A stretch of 64,000 nt of DNA, from positions 930,001-994,000 of the forward strand of contig JAWNGF010000002.1 in assembly GCA_037039685.1 (NCBI GenBank), in the 5' to 3' direction. This document shows positions 1 to 11,814 of the stretch, piece by piece; within the stretch, counting starts at the first letter, position 1, and every line of letters begins with the position of its first letter. The notes below the pieces were generated by a model that was not told the origin of the DNA, did not search any database, and worked only from the letters and a program-made list of their open reading frames with translations. The translations under genes were made by a program, and so were the position numbers. The DNA is from Ceratobasidium sp. AG-K. Lineage: Eukaryota; Basidiomycota; Agaricomycetes; Cantharellales; Ceratobasidiaceae.

Positions 1-2175
1 CTCAACGTCGAGCAACGCAAGCGATTGACGATTGGTGTGGAGTTGGCCGCCAAGCCCCAGCTCCTGCTCTTCCTCGACGAGGTCGGTTTTATAGCTATCT
101 TGTGTGCTTTAGTGACTGACTGTTACTTATAGCCGACTTCCGGACTTGACTCTCAATCGGCCTGGGCTATCATTGAGTTCTTGCGTTCTTTGGCCGAACA
201 GGGACAAGCTATTCTGTGCACGTGAGTTGGTTGCCAGGTTTGATACACGAAACAACGCTGACGACGCATATATGCGCTCTGATAGTATCCACCAACCTTC
301 CTCGGAGCTGTTCCAGTCGTTCGACCGCCTTCTCCTTCTCCGTAAGGGTGGTCAAACCTGCTACTTTGGCGATTTGGGCGAGAACTCCAGCACTCTGATT
401 TGTAAGTGGATACCAAATATCCTCGTAGTTGATTACCTGACCATATGTGCTCGTAGCATACTTTGAACGCAACGGTGCCCGTACGTGTCAGTCTGACGAG
501 AACCCTGCCGAATATATGCTTGATGTCATCGGGTATGTTGTAACGGAACGGGCACAGAACTCTATTGACCCATTTGACCAGAGCTGGCGCAACTGCAACG
601 AGCAGCATTGACTGGCACGCCACCTGGAAAAACGCTCCCGAATCTTCCGCACTTGAACAAGAACTCGTCAGGATTCACGAAGAAGGACGTAGCAAGGCCA
701 CAACTACCACCAAGATCAATTCAGAGTTTGCAACGAGTCTTGGAAACCAGCTCTCAGCACTGACACGCCGTGCCTTCCGTGTGAGTATATTCATACTGCG
801 CCCTAAAATGGAAACTGAATTAGCATGCAGCATTACGCACGCAACCCGGTGTACATTATGAGCAAAATCGTGCTAAACGTCGCTTCTGGGCTCTTCATCG
901 GCTTCACATTCTACAAGGCCGACAATTCGATTCAAGGATCTCAGAACAAATTGTTCGCTGTCTTTATGTGTAGGTTTCTGCTTTCCCATCTAGATCTCTT
1001 GCTAATGGGTTCTATTCGTAGCAATCATTCCAGCGTCCTCACTCAGCAACCAGCTGCAGGTTCAGTTCTTCAACTTCAGGAACATATATGAGTATCGCGA
1101 GAAACAGAGCAAGATGTACTCCTGGTTGCCTATGGTCACTTCCGCTGTGGTAGGCCCGTTCCCGTGTGCATCCCCGGCATTTTATTGATAATCTGGTTAG
1201 CTCGTTGAGCTCCCGTACAACATCTTTGCCTCATCTTTGTACTACATGTGCTGGTACTGGACTGTTGGCTACTCGAGCGCCGCTTATCGTGCTGGGTACA
1301 TGGTACGCATGCTTCTCTCAGACTTCCTCACCTTGGCGAGCTGACAAGAACCTAGTTCCTGATGTTGTGTGTCGCCTTCCCGATGTACTACACTACGTTC
1401 TCGCAAGCTGTCGCTGCCATGTCGCCAAACGCCACCATTAGCAGCCTTTTGTTTAGCTTCTTCTTCTCGTTCACTATGAACTTGTAAGTCTTTTCGCTCG
1501 CGTTCTCGGATTGCTTCCTGACTATATTGAATCAGCAACGGCGTAATGCAGCCCTACTCCCAGCTTATCTCGTTCTGGAAATGGATGTGTGAGTACCATT
1601 GCCGTGGTCAGATGCGAATCACGCTCATGGAGACTTCAGATCATCTGTCGCCCCTCACATATCTGATTGAAGGCCTACTCGTCACCGGTATTGCAAACAT
1701 GGATCTCCAGTAAGTGGTCGCATCCATTCTCCTCGGCTGTGAAGCCAACCTCTGGTTTTAGATGCTCTCCCACCGAGGTCCAGACTATTGCTCCACCATC
1801 TGGTCAGACCTGTGCTTCGTACATGAACCAGTATATCTCTACAGCCGGTGGATATTTGCTCAACCCCGATGCGTCCTCGAGCTGCCAGTTCTGCCCGCAG
1901 AACACGACCAACACTTACCTGTGAGTATTAGTTCAGTCAATGTTCCGAACATGGCTGCTGATGCTAAATGCTCCAGCGCATCACTCAACATGTCGTACGA
2001 AAACCGCTGGCGCGATGTTGGTATTATGTTTGCCTTTGCAGTAAGTTACGCTTCTAGATCTTCGCGGACACTCCAGCTCACCATCGTCGTATAGTTCTTC
2101 AATGTGTTCTTGATCTACGCTGGAACCTACGTATTCCGGGTTCGTGGAGTACGCGGCTTGTTTTCTCGCAAGTAG
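1..2175 (+). CDS. PDR-type ABC transporter, 3' part (5' end outside window)
   Basis: C-terminal part of a pleiotropic-drug-resistance (ABCG, full-size) exporter, a plasma-membrane pump for xenobiotics or lipids. Base 1 is already in frame inside the second nucleotide-binding domain, at the ABC signature region ([20 protein letters not shown]), followed by the Walker B stretch LLLFLDE, the D-loop [11 protein letters not shown] after an intron, and the H-loop IHQPSSELF. The second transmembrane domain follows, with several hydrophobic helices and the family-typical extracellular segment before the last helix (cysteines in [13 protein letters not shown]). The protein ends GLFSRK-stop at 2173-2175. 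About a dozen short introns interrupt it and I see no frameshift. It is a close paralogue, almost exon for exon, of the complete pump at 21313-27068. The specific substrate cannot be told from sequence. Confidence 0.93.
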
Positions 2176-2500
2176 CCATGCTGGGTTAGATTAACAATCG
2201 CACGAGGTCTGGTTAGCTGGTGAATTGCACTCGGCATCGATCTGTCTCATAATTCTTCAGCCTACATTCATTCTTTTCATATATGTTTTGCTGCCCGCCT
2301 TAACGAATAATTGGGATCCTCCTGGCTTGTATAAATTAGTTCATCTCATTAATATAATTGATCTTCCAAAGTTCTGAGTAAAGCACATTGGATAGTAATA
2401 CCTGTAGCGGACGCGATTGGCAGCCATCTGGACAATTCCACCCCGGGTTAGAGACCCAGCGCTTCATTTATCTTGTCGGCGACATTAGTTCAACTTCGCC
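2176..2500. other. Spacer between PDR pump and truncated F-box gene
   Basis: 325 bases with no coding signal. It holds the 3' flank of the pump and the presumed promoter of the F-box fragment. Its length almost equals the 331-base spacer at 20982-21312 that separates the paralogous pair, which supports common descent of both arrangements. Confidence 0.6.
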
Positions 2501-2692
2501 ATGAAAACAGTAATCACTGGCCTTCCGGATGATGTCTGGAGAATTATACTGGCTGTATTACATGCATCCGATCTTAGGAGGCTTCAAGCCGTGACTCGAA
2601 CTTTCTTCGCATTCGCCAAAGCTCTGTGTGAGTTTTGGCTCGAGCTCGACGCGGTCGAGTGTGTCGAGTCTCCGAACTCAAGGTCATCCTAG
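2501..2692 (+). pseudogene. Truncated F-box gene (N-terminal remnant)
   Basis: A 63-residue open frame starts with ATG and contains only an F-box-like module: GLPDDVWRIILAVL, then the leucine/arginine helix DLRRLQAVTRTF and a CEFWLELDA stretch. It matches the first ~55 residues of the F-box proteins starting at 5300 (-) and 20981 (-), where the same positions read LPHDVWAIVL and LPHDIWAIVF. After residue 60 (ESPNSRSS-stop) the similarity ends, and none of the long C-terminal region is found in the next 570 bases. Its position and direction behind the PDR gene equal those of the intact F-box gene in the other arm. I read it as a gene cut short by deletion; expression as a bare F-box peptide is possible but not shown. 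Confidence 0.7.
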
Positions 2693-3262
2693 GAGCCCCT
2701 AGGGGACCCTCTGATTTGATTTGCAACACGCCTAGATTGTATGCGGCTCATATTTCCGTGAATACTAACTCAAATTCCATACTTGAAGGTCTCCAGCTGT
2801 TCCTCTACAAACAAATATTACTACCTCAAACTGATATATACATTTTCCCAAAGGTCGGGTTTTCAGCCCCTATATTGTGCTTTTGCAGTCCAGATCGTTT
2901 GGCTTTGGTTCTAACTTGGTTTTTCATCGAGCCCCACGTGTAAGACTACATATATCTCATACATACTTCGAGTAGAAATCCACTGTTCCTGGATAGCAAA
3001 CCTACGTTGCAATGTTATTGCGAGATACCATACAAACAAAGCCGTTCCACACGTTACACCGTTCAGCTGCCTATATTTCCGGGCCAGTGAAAGCAAGGTG
3101 ATGTGTATGGCACATGTACTTACTCTAGTGAGCTATGGGGGTCCAGCTTAGGTTAGAGAACAGAATCTATTGGCTATCCATGCTGCGTAAATTTGACTCG
3201 TGCTTTGATAACGCCTAACCATATAGCCTGATCAAGGTATGGCTCCTTTGGCACTTTTGACC
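2693..3262. other. Non-coding stretch after the F-box fragment
   Basis: I see no coding exon, RNA gene or clear repeat. Short frames exist on both strands but resemble nothing in the paralogous arm. A CACGTG hexamer lies at 2935-2940. Confidence 0.4.
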
Positions 3263-5300
3263 TCAAAACGTTATCACTGTGACTGCCGTAAGCCTTCTAC
3301 TAATATTATTTTCGCGCTGTAAGAGTGTTTTCTTTAACGCATCTCCTCCTAAGTAAGCCGCAGTACATACGTGTATGATTACCACTAAATCACGAGGTAT
3401 CAGATTATCAGTCTTATGGTATCTCGAGACTCACGGTGCTCATCGTCTATCCACGCTGTCGAGTAATGCTCGTCGAGGAGATTCTTCACAATGTCGTGCT
3501 TGAATCGAGTTAGCCTGTAAGGACGAACCGTTCTGTTCCTATCATGTACCCATTCCTCCTCGCCGAGTGTCCAGTACGACTCCGAAGGCTGGCATGACCA
3601 TATGCGAAGTACTGAATGCGATTTATCCAGGCGATCGTGCTGTCTGAATGGTGGCAGCTGATCACGCTTGTGGGCTGCCGCAGGATGAAAATCAAGGACT
3701 GGGATTTCAAATGAGGGCCCATGCGCGCATTTTGTCCCCTTGTGCTTTGAGCAGCACGGGCTGAAATGAGTGAAGACACAGCGCGATCCAGAGACAGTAG
3801 GTCCATACGAGTGCTCTCCAAGCCTGCGATCATGAACCCAACGCGCCCCGGTGCCCCATTCGAACCAAGGAATGACCTGGCTACCTGCACCACTCGCTTG
3901 TATACGTGGGACTTGTCGCAAAATAATGCCCGCCGGAATAAAGAGGGAAGAACGAGACGCCTTCATGCGAGATGCGCGACGGGGTTGTAAACTCTCTAGC
4001 ATAAAATGGACATCTAGCTGCAAGATTTGATTTGCGCTTGAAACTTCAAAGATCCTGGCCGGTCTTAGTGTATGCAGTAGGTTGTTTAGGGGCTGGTGAG
4101 TGGGTTGCGTTCGAAGAGTCGCTTCGACTCCTACAATCTCGTATAAGATGCGGGAAGACTCGGGAAGTATTGGGGCTGTATTGGCGGCTGGTAACTCCAA
4201 GCACGCTAGATGGGTGAGCTTCATGCCCTTGTGGTCAGCGGAGTACAAGGAATATACGTCGATAGAACCAAGAGGAAGATGGTTGGGATCTTCGTTTGGC
4301 CTTGAGCTGGGCAGAGCTATCAACTCGTCGGATAAGATTGTAACTCCAAGCCTATAAGGACTGCCGAGCCTCTCTTCCTATGAGTTTCTTAGATGTTGAA
4401 AGCTACGGTAGAATGAGATGACCCGCACCAACATAATCTCTCCTGTTGTCCAATCCCATACGACGATCCCTTGATAGTACTCTCGCAGAACCAGCATAAG
4501 TGAGCCAATAAACTGGACCGCGAATCCCGCATCCAACTGGCCGAAAGCATTACGGATTATGGTAAGCTTGGGCAGATGTGCCCTTGGGTGCTGTATGTTA
4601 GAAGATAAAGTTCGCAAGTGGAAATGATCTACCGAGTGTTAAAGGTACTCATGAGCAATTTTACTAGATGATTTGGCGACGATCTGGCGAAACGCTCACC
4701 ATAGCATGTAGGATGTCCATCACCATCATCGTTCCAGGGCATAGGAGGACGCTCGAATAGTACGAGTAAGTCATAATCAGGTTCTATCCAAAAGTCACGA
4801 ATTTCGAACATCTGTTCATGTACCGACCATTGCCGCATTTCCGTGCCCTTGTTAACGGATGGAAGCCGCGCAACATCGATCTGCTGTGTCCTCTTGGTGG
4901 TTCCGTCCTCGGGAGCGGCATCTACATACCCGCATCGCGCTAACACCCCCCCGACAAACACGGGGTCTCTTCGTAGACGTGTTGAGGGTGAACCTGCGCG
5001 GCCCTCAGCATGTAGTTGGGTCTCCCAGAACCGAACGACCTGAGAAGGGGTCAGCGAGTCACGGCGAGTGACGTGTTCACGAAGGAGATTTAGCCTTTCT
5101 TCCAGGCCAACATCGGACCTTGATTTCTGCGGTTCGGTATATCCTGCTGCGTCGAGCTCGAGACGAAGCTCACAGAGGGTTTTGGTGAGTGTAAGAAAAG
5201 CCCGAGACACAGCCTGAAGTCTTCTGAGATCGGACACATCTAGTAAAGAAAGGACGATTGCCCAGACGTCGTGTGGGAGACAATTGGTTGCTTGCGTCAT
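3263..5300 (-). CDS. F-box protein of a locally duplicated family
   Basis: Starts at ATG 5300 with an F-box-like N-terminus (LPHDVWAIVLSLLDVSDLRR, residues ~8-27), expected to bind Skp1 in an SCF ubiquitin ligase. The first exon runs about 220 codons to near 4640. The next exon (near 4600-4400) reads VQFIGSLMLVL and IVVWDWTTGEIML, a beta-propeller-like strand pattern. A long exon follows (4320-3420) with FEVSSANQILQLDVHFMLES and LRIWSCQPSESYWTLGEEEW. The open frame continues to 3400, but a consensus donor (GTGAGT) lies right after codons DDEH. The paralogue at 19098-20981 has the same donor at the same place, so I infer a short last exon from about 3373 ending at 3263 (begins LVIIHVCT). The C-terminal region is probably a target-binding propeller; no named family is recognised. 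Confidence 0.7.
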
Positions 5301-5737
5301 GTCAACGTCGAATTGGTGTAACCGGAAAGATTAAGGAAGGGTAGCTATAGACCCGCCGCCTGGAGTGAATTGCTCGGGTGGCTCCACATATCACGTGCGA
5401 GTCCCAAGGTGAGCGCTTCTGTGAGGGTGATCGCTTGGCGGCCTTGACCTCAACTACTCGCACCCAACCTATTTTGCAAGCTCAATGGAGAAACCCTATA
5501 AGCCACAGAACTAATACAGATCCAAAATCTACTTTACCATATGCATCCATCATCCCAATATTAATTGGCAAACTCAACGTTCGTGTATCCACCCGATTAG
5601 AGTACCATATGCATTTGGGGTACCCTCCCCCACTACTGGCATGTATGCGTCACATCATGAATTAGCCCAAGTCGTATAGCGTCACAGTCGTAACAAAAAA
5701 AGTCTATGATAGTTCCACAAACAGCCTCAAACCAAAT
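5301..5737. other. Intergenic region between F-box gene and MFS carrier
   Basis: Upstream region of the F-box gene and 3' flank of the MFS gene. A CACGTG element lies at 5392-5397, 92 bases before the F-box start. Nothing else is supported. Confidence 0.4.
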
Positions 5738-7834
5738 CTAAAGTTTCCCAGTCAATTTCCTCAATGTGGCGTACTTGACACCGATCATGATCAACACGCA
5801 AAGCACAATCATCGAGCCTAACAGCGGAACAAAGCTTAGTCTATGATCCGCAAATGTGATGGTAGTGCAACGTACCTGCGTAGTATCCAACCTCTACAAA
5901 GCTGCCCGTATGATCCCTAATGGCACCTGAAATTGGGGGACCAGCAACGGCTCCGAACGAGACTATGGTCATAAGCATTCCCGTGCGCCTGCCCACGTCG
6001 TCCATTCCACCCATCCTGGCCACAGGAGCGGGAAGCATACCAACAAACACACCGCACGCAATTCCATATATGCAAGCAACGCCGATCAACGATCCCTCGG
6101 TTCGAGCAAATGGCCAAGCATAGGTGCAAACTCCCGCAAGGAGCGTACTCGGGATGAGTGTATTGAGTGGCCCGATGCGATCGGTCATAATACCGGAGCC
6201 AACTCGTCCAACGAGAGAGGCAGCATTGGCGATAGGGATTAGATAGAATGCAAAGTCTGGCGAAAGGCCAATTTCGGTGCCGTATACTTCAAGGTATGTT
6301 AGGACTGCAAGGGTAGAAGTTGTTAGGGCAGCTGCTAGCTGGTTTAGAGTATCACATACCGGTATACAATCCCAGGAAAGACACGACCGAAGCAAACACG
6401 TAAAGGGTATAAGGTATGTGGAGGAAAGCCTTCGGGTTCAGCAAACCTCCTGCAACCTTTTTGGGAGGAAGCCGGCGACGTAGGGTAAGGACCGCGATTG
6501 TTAACACGAAAAGCAGGATAAACCCGGTTCTGAAAACAGGAAGTTGAGAAATCGGATCACACTCCAAAAGGCCAGCCCACATACATCCTCATCGCCCACT
6601 TGAAGCCAACGATCGGAATGAGCTTTCGTACTGCAATAGGAATAACAGTTCCTCCGATACTTGAACCCGAGGCGAGGATCCCAAAAGCGAGTCCACGGCG
6701 TGCGCGGACTACGTCAGAGCGTCAGTGCCAAGAACACAGACAACTGAATTGGTGGGCGCTACTTACACCAATGCGATACGACTGCAATTGTTGGACCGAA
6801 CAAGAACCCAGAAGCGAGCTGGGGGCACCAACATACGTCAGCGTAGGCTCCATCTGTCACAAAAACATACGCACCCCAATCACAACGCCTTGGCACAGAA
6901 GGAACTGCCAATACTCATGGCATTCGGCTGCTAGAAACGTCCCAACTACCAGCGAGGCGGCTGAGATGAGTTGAGGGACGCGGTAGTGTCCCAGATCGAA
7001 TAGTCTTCCAGTCAAAAGCCCCTGTTGGTCGATGGAGACCGGTTAGTCAACGGTACTTGTACGTGTGGAATAGGTCGGGTGCATACGGGCAAGAATACAA
7101 GGGCATACTGAATCGACCCTATCCAGGAACTACAAAGAAAGCTTCATCAGCCTAGAGTGAGATTGGACCAGTGAATGTACTTGCATGACCGAAGGCGAAA
7201 CATCCGAAAGAACCGTCTCCTGGTAGTATGCTTGAAAAACTCCCCATGTATTCACAAATCCGAACCTGTAAACAAAACAAAAGAATAAGTACCACGCCGG
7301 AGGATAAGAGCCGAGGTACGCTGACCGCACACAACAATGGAGAATTAGATAGATAATAAAAAACCTACGTGCCAAAAGTCACACAAACCCCCTACTCAGT
7401 AATTCAATTCAGACGGCCGGAAGTTAGATTCTGTTACGTTATACAGTAATGAATGAGCTTACCCCCAAAACAACCAACCATGCGCGCAGACCCCCATCCG
7501 GAAAGTCATCCTGATCCAGTACACCCTCTTTTTTCATTTCGGCAGACTCGGACGCGACGTCGATGTTAGCTAGATGGTGTCCCTTGTTTGGGGAACCGTC
7601 AATGCTTCCTGCGGCCGTACGCATCCCTTCGTCCATAGCGTCATCCTCGCCCAACGAGTCCTCCTTTTTGATCCCGGTAGCATCGGGGGTCTTTTCGGTA
7701 TCGGCCAGTTGACACTCGTCGTTTGGGTGGCTGTGGATACTACCTGCGATCGTCTGCTCGTCCCCCTCCCCTTTCAGAGAGTGAACCCGGCTATGGGCGG
7801 ATGCCGTTTCGGTACCTGTAGGTTTGTCTGCCAT
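5738..7834 (-). CDS. MFS monocarboxylate-transporter-like carrier (copy A)
   Basis: Twelve-helix major-facilitator carrier of the fungal monocarboxylate-porter-like group. Start at ATG 7834. A charged, hydrophilic N-tail of about 120 residues precedes the family motif FPDGGLRAWLVVLG at the first helix. Later exons read FGFVNTWGVFQAYYQET (helix 2 region), YWQFLLCQG and, in the second half, DRIGPLNTLIPSTLLAGVCT and GRRTGMLMTIVSFGAVAGPP, typical of helices 8-11 of this group. It ends KLTGKL-stop at 5738-5740. About ten short introns are present and the frame appears intact throughout. It is a close paralogue of 16637-18651, in the opposite orientation. Homologues carry carboxylates, riboflavin or unknown metabolites, so the substrate is not assigned. 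A CACGTG element lies at 8032-8037 upstream. Confidence 0.88.
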
Positions 7835-8251
7835 GCCAAGAAACGCAAGAGGGGGGTCAAGAGCAAGGATCAGAAGTGGGCCAACATCTTTTTATCCGTT
7901 TAGCGAGTGTTCCCGAGTCACCGCAATAACCAGTGGGGCGAGCCCACATTTCATCCCGGGAACCGCGGGTAGCTTTGCTGAGTGAGCGTGCCGATGGTGC
8001 CGTGACCAATGTGCCTCATAAAAAACGGGAGCACGTGGTTGATCGTGGAGAGCGGCCAAGACACTGGGTATAAAGCCGCAGTAGATATAACACAGCAACA
8101 ATCCAAGTTCATACACTACCGACATAGAGTTGGCGGGTGAGCACCTCGACTTTATAATTATCTTGATATTCTAGGCCACGAGATCTGGCGCTGTACCAAA
8201 CGAGTCGGGCACAACGACGACTGTGCTGTGTGTGTCGGGCCGGTATCGATG

Positions 8252-8286
8252 CCCCCCCCCCCCCCAGTTTTTTTTAATAAAAAAAC
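8252..8286. repeat. Homopolymer cluster: C14, then T8, then A-rich run
   Basis: Fourteen C in a row at 8252-8265 are followed after AG by eight T and then AATAAAAAAA. Such adjacent homopolymers are prone to length error in sequencing and slippage in vivo. Confidence 0.9.
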
Positions 8287-9416
8287 CTTCGGCTTTCCAA
8301 TTCTCGCGTCGAATTGGATCTGGCGCCGCAGCGGGTCGGATCCGTTGACTCTGCGAACTAGTACAATATCACGACCAAACTGTAGACCGTTTGAAAAGAC
8401 CGATATATTCGATATGGACCCAGATGTTCCTTTCCAACAGATTTGGGAGTACTCCAACGTCATCCCGTAAGGAAACTCGTGGATTTAGGTGTTACTTAGC
8501 GGAAGTAGGAGCGGTATTACAGGCATAAAGCTCCACCAGCCAAGACATCCAGCGAGAGGGCATAAGTAAGCGACGAGCATAACCCAGAGAGACGTGGTGG
8601 CGCAATAGAAAAGCCCATTGACGGTGGACAATTAAAGTTAGCCTGAGCGCTTGTGTCCAGGAGGCAGTCCTCTCACTGTGTTGGCTAGGGTTACATGAGG
8701 CGATCTCCGCAACTAGTAATTAACGTATAATAATCGTAGTGCATGTCGGCGAAAGTAAGACGATGAGCTGTGACCAAAGAGGTAATTGTCTCAGTTTAAT
8801 ATTTTCTTGAAACATAATCGAGTGAGTTGCCTTGATATTGATTTATGCCGCTTCCTAGCTAGCATCGCACCGATGTGTGTAACTTTAAATGAACCAAGGC
8901 GAGATGCAACTCGAGGATGTCCTAGACACCTAAATTTATACACGAACAATGCATGCGCCGGCTTCGCTTCCCAACGTCTGCAGGTGGCGATCTCCCTCCC
9001 CCCCTCCATTTCCAGCGTAAACCGTCATTTATCCTTATGTGGCACTGCTGGGGAGCGCATGGGTGTGCATCATGCTTTTTGGTAGCTGGAATCCCGCATC
9101 CGGATGTTGGCAGTATGCGTTCGTTTGTTCCATGTAAACACCGACATATCGTGTTGCGTAGAAAATCAAGCAAGCCGACTACACCCCTCCACTCCTCCGC
9201 TCACCCGCTGGTAATTTTTCATTTTTCTCGTCCTAGATAATCACTCTTCAATGTACGGACTTCACGCGTCCAGTCCGTCACGACAGCTAACGCATCACAT
9301 TGCCCGCCGGCGGTTCGTTCATTTTTTTTCACGTTGGATCCGTCGCTTGTTCCTGTTCACCCACAATTCGTTGCGCCTCTCCTTATTCTTACACCGTAGT
9401 AGAATACGCGTAATCC

Positions 9417-10093
9417 ATGACCGACGACACGCTCCCCAATACCCGCGAGGCGCTCGCGCTCCTCCCAGTCCAGGTGACAGATGGACTTGCCGCGGGAACT
9501 ATGACACGGGGAAACGTCAACGAATTTCTCGGTTATATCTTTATTATTTCTAACAATGGATTCTCAAGGGATCACGATGACACTTGCTTTGTTAGACTAT
9601 GGAAATCCTGGGTCAAAAAAAATGGTGTCAACGCAGCGGCCTCTCCCGTAACCGATCCAGGGAGTCGACCTGCGATTCTAGAGCACTTGAGCCCCCCAGT
9701 GATGATTCGCGTATCCGAGTATTCTGCACTCTAACCATCGTCGAACGCCTCCAGCCTGCACCGAGGCGACTCCTCACACGCTTTTCAGGTTTCATCCGTC
9801 CTCCGGCCGTCCACGAACGCTCAACCCGGAGGAACTCGCTCGTCTAGCTGAGGGATTTTTTGCTGGGGATGCTTGGGTCGTCTATTGGAGTTTCAGAAGC
9901 TGGATCTGTGGCGATCGTTGCAGAGGGGCTAGGTCCGTCCACCTTTTACGTATGCGGGACCTGCAGAGGGAAACCCCGACACACATCGCTCGAAAACTTC
10001 CACACCAGGTTATCATAATTGCAGTACCGGGTTCACGAGTAGACCCGCTAACCGGAGACTCAATGGCCAAGCCAAATCGGCACGAATGCCTTT
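9417..10093 (+). pseudogene. Coding-like remnant of unknown identity
   Basis: A frame from ATG 9417 begins MTDDTLPNTREALALLPVQV and runs 105 codons. Further on, another + frame (about 9788-10093) reads NPEELARLAEGFFAGDAWVV and stays open to a stop at 10093. The pieces have amino-acid composition like real protein but lie in different frames, and I find no convincing GT-AG introns that join them. I do not recognise the family. It may be a broken gene, a transposon relic, or a real multi-exon gene whose splice sites I misjudge. Confidence 0.25.
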
Positions 10094-11814
10094 AGGGCAG
10101 CGGCGAAGAGTCTCGATTCCCACCCACCGAATCAACCAGCCCCGCCCTCTCCTCCCCTAACGCGACTATTTGTAGGATCTGAGGCAACACCCATCTTCTG
10201 GCTATTCCAAATAGCACGCATATATTCATGACTATCACTTCATTCAACACTGATTATTGCAGAGTTCTTCTCGGGAGTCACTCCAACCGACCACTAGCCG
10301 ATCTACATTGTGCCCTATTCGCGACGTCGCATACTGGTATCTCAGATTGTACCACTATTGAACCTGAGGCCGCCCAAATTTACAATCTGGATGAGCAAGT
10401 TCTTGCGTTTCTTGGGTGCAGCGTGACGACGATGTAGCCGCCGGCCGATTCCCCTCTGCTCTCTCTTTGCTCCCTCCTGGAATGCAGTACCCTCTGCCAG
10501 GATCCCTTTACAATGTGAATTCTGACGAGTTTTGAGTTTACCCAGAGTATGAGCGGGGATCATGTGAAGAAATATGTTTGACAGGCCAAAGGCGGCTCTG
10601 CTGACTTGGTGACCTCTTTCAGCAAATTTCTCTTAATATCGCTTAACAATCTAGCTAAATCTGTTCTATTTTACACGACCACTATCGCTCTCATGATTGT
10701 CTCTATATTCCCACTGCTCTAATTGTTGCTCAAGATATTAGTCGACGATTCAGCATCGCGGCCCAACGAAGAAACGCCATCACTACCCAACAAGTCGCAG
10801 ATCCGCCCCGGGTGAACCCGAGCACCGGAAAGTTAACACGGTCCCACTTCACATATTGACTTACATCCACCCAAATTTTATGTCTTTCTAGGTGTAGTTT
10901 GGGTGAATGGCACCTAATTTTCCCTAATGAGATTTTCTCCCCTCAAGTCACTGAGACTGGCCCTGAAGATGGTGGGCAAACGCATATAGTCCGCTTTTAA
11001 CTGATTTTGGATCACTTTTTGCTTTGAATCCACCCAAAGCAGAATGTTTGTATCTCATGAATGAGTTGATATTCTGCACTGTAAAAAATTTGGTTTTGGG
11101 TTGGCCGATTGTAGATACCCTCGACAATGTTCTATTACAGTTCGCACATGTGGGTAGGCTTGTTTCGGCAAGTATGTACATCGAGTCAATGTAGTGAATT
11201 TCAATTGGCTCCAAAAATCGCATCAGGACGGTTTCGCCTGACATGCGATAATTTGGAAAATTTACCCAAATTTCGGGTTGTTCGGGTCACACAGAGCCCC
11301 TCGTTCCTCAGCCTCGTTCAATGACTTGACATTCTCCGAAGTTACGTTCTGCCGGTACATAAAACCAACCCTGATTTTGAAGGAGGCCACATCTGAATCA
11401 TCAAATGTCGGGACAAGAACGACTCATTACCTCTATTACCATGCCTATGTATGCCGCCTCAAACAGACCTAGGTTTTCTACAGCCCAAATAGGCGTTGGT
11501 CACTCAAATTCATCAAAATGTACCATGTATGCGTCCTATTATTCACAAGCGCTGGTTTAATGAAGTATACCCTTGGGAAAGAGAGACTAGCGCCCTACCG
11601 AATGTCCCAGTTTCCCAGAAATCTTGTCCAGGATACAGGAGTACATTTTGGAAGCGCTAGATACACGTAGACAAACTTAGAGCTGAAGGACTTGCCCTGA
11701 TGTGAATTCCCGCCACCCCTCCAAGACTTTCACATACCAGCCTAAGATAAATTCAGACAAATGGTATGTATTCCAACATTGCCATCACTAGATACACCAG
11801 CAAAAATCCACATA

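Larger units (their letters stand above)
7835..11814. other. Gene-poor, apparently decayed 4 kb stretch
   Basis: Between two MFS genes I find no intact gene. It contains a poly-C/poly-T/poly-A run (8252 onwards), short disrupted coding-like pieces on the + strand (9417-10093), and an AT-rich part (10600-11700) in which CCACCCAAA- or TTTGGGT-like strings recur on both strands (near 10868, 10900, 11029, 11090, 11262). Such a mix is expected for old transposon debris, but I could not define target-site duplications, terminal repeats or a recognisable transposase. Confidence 0.45.

Noticed and set aside
153..623. 156-codon minus-strand frame
   Set aside because: It runs antisense across introns and exons of the PDR pump and has no motif; a shadow frame.
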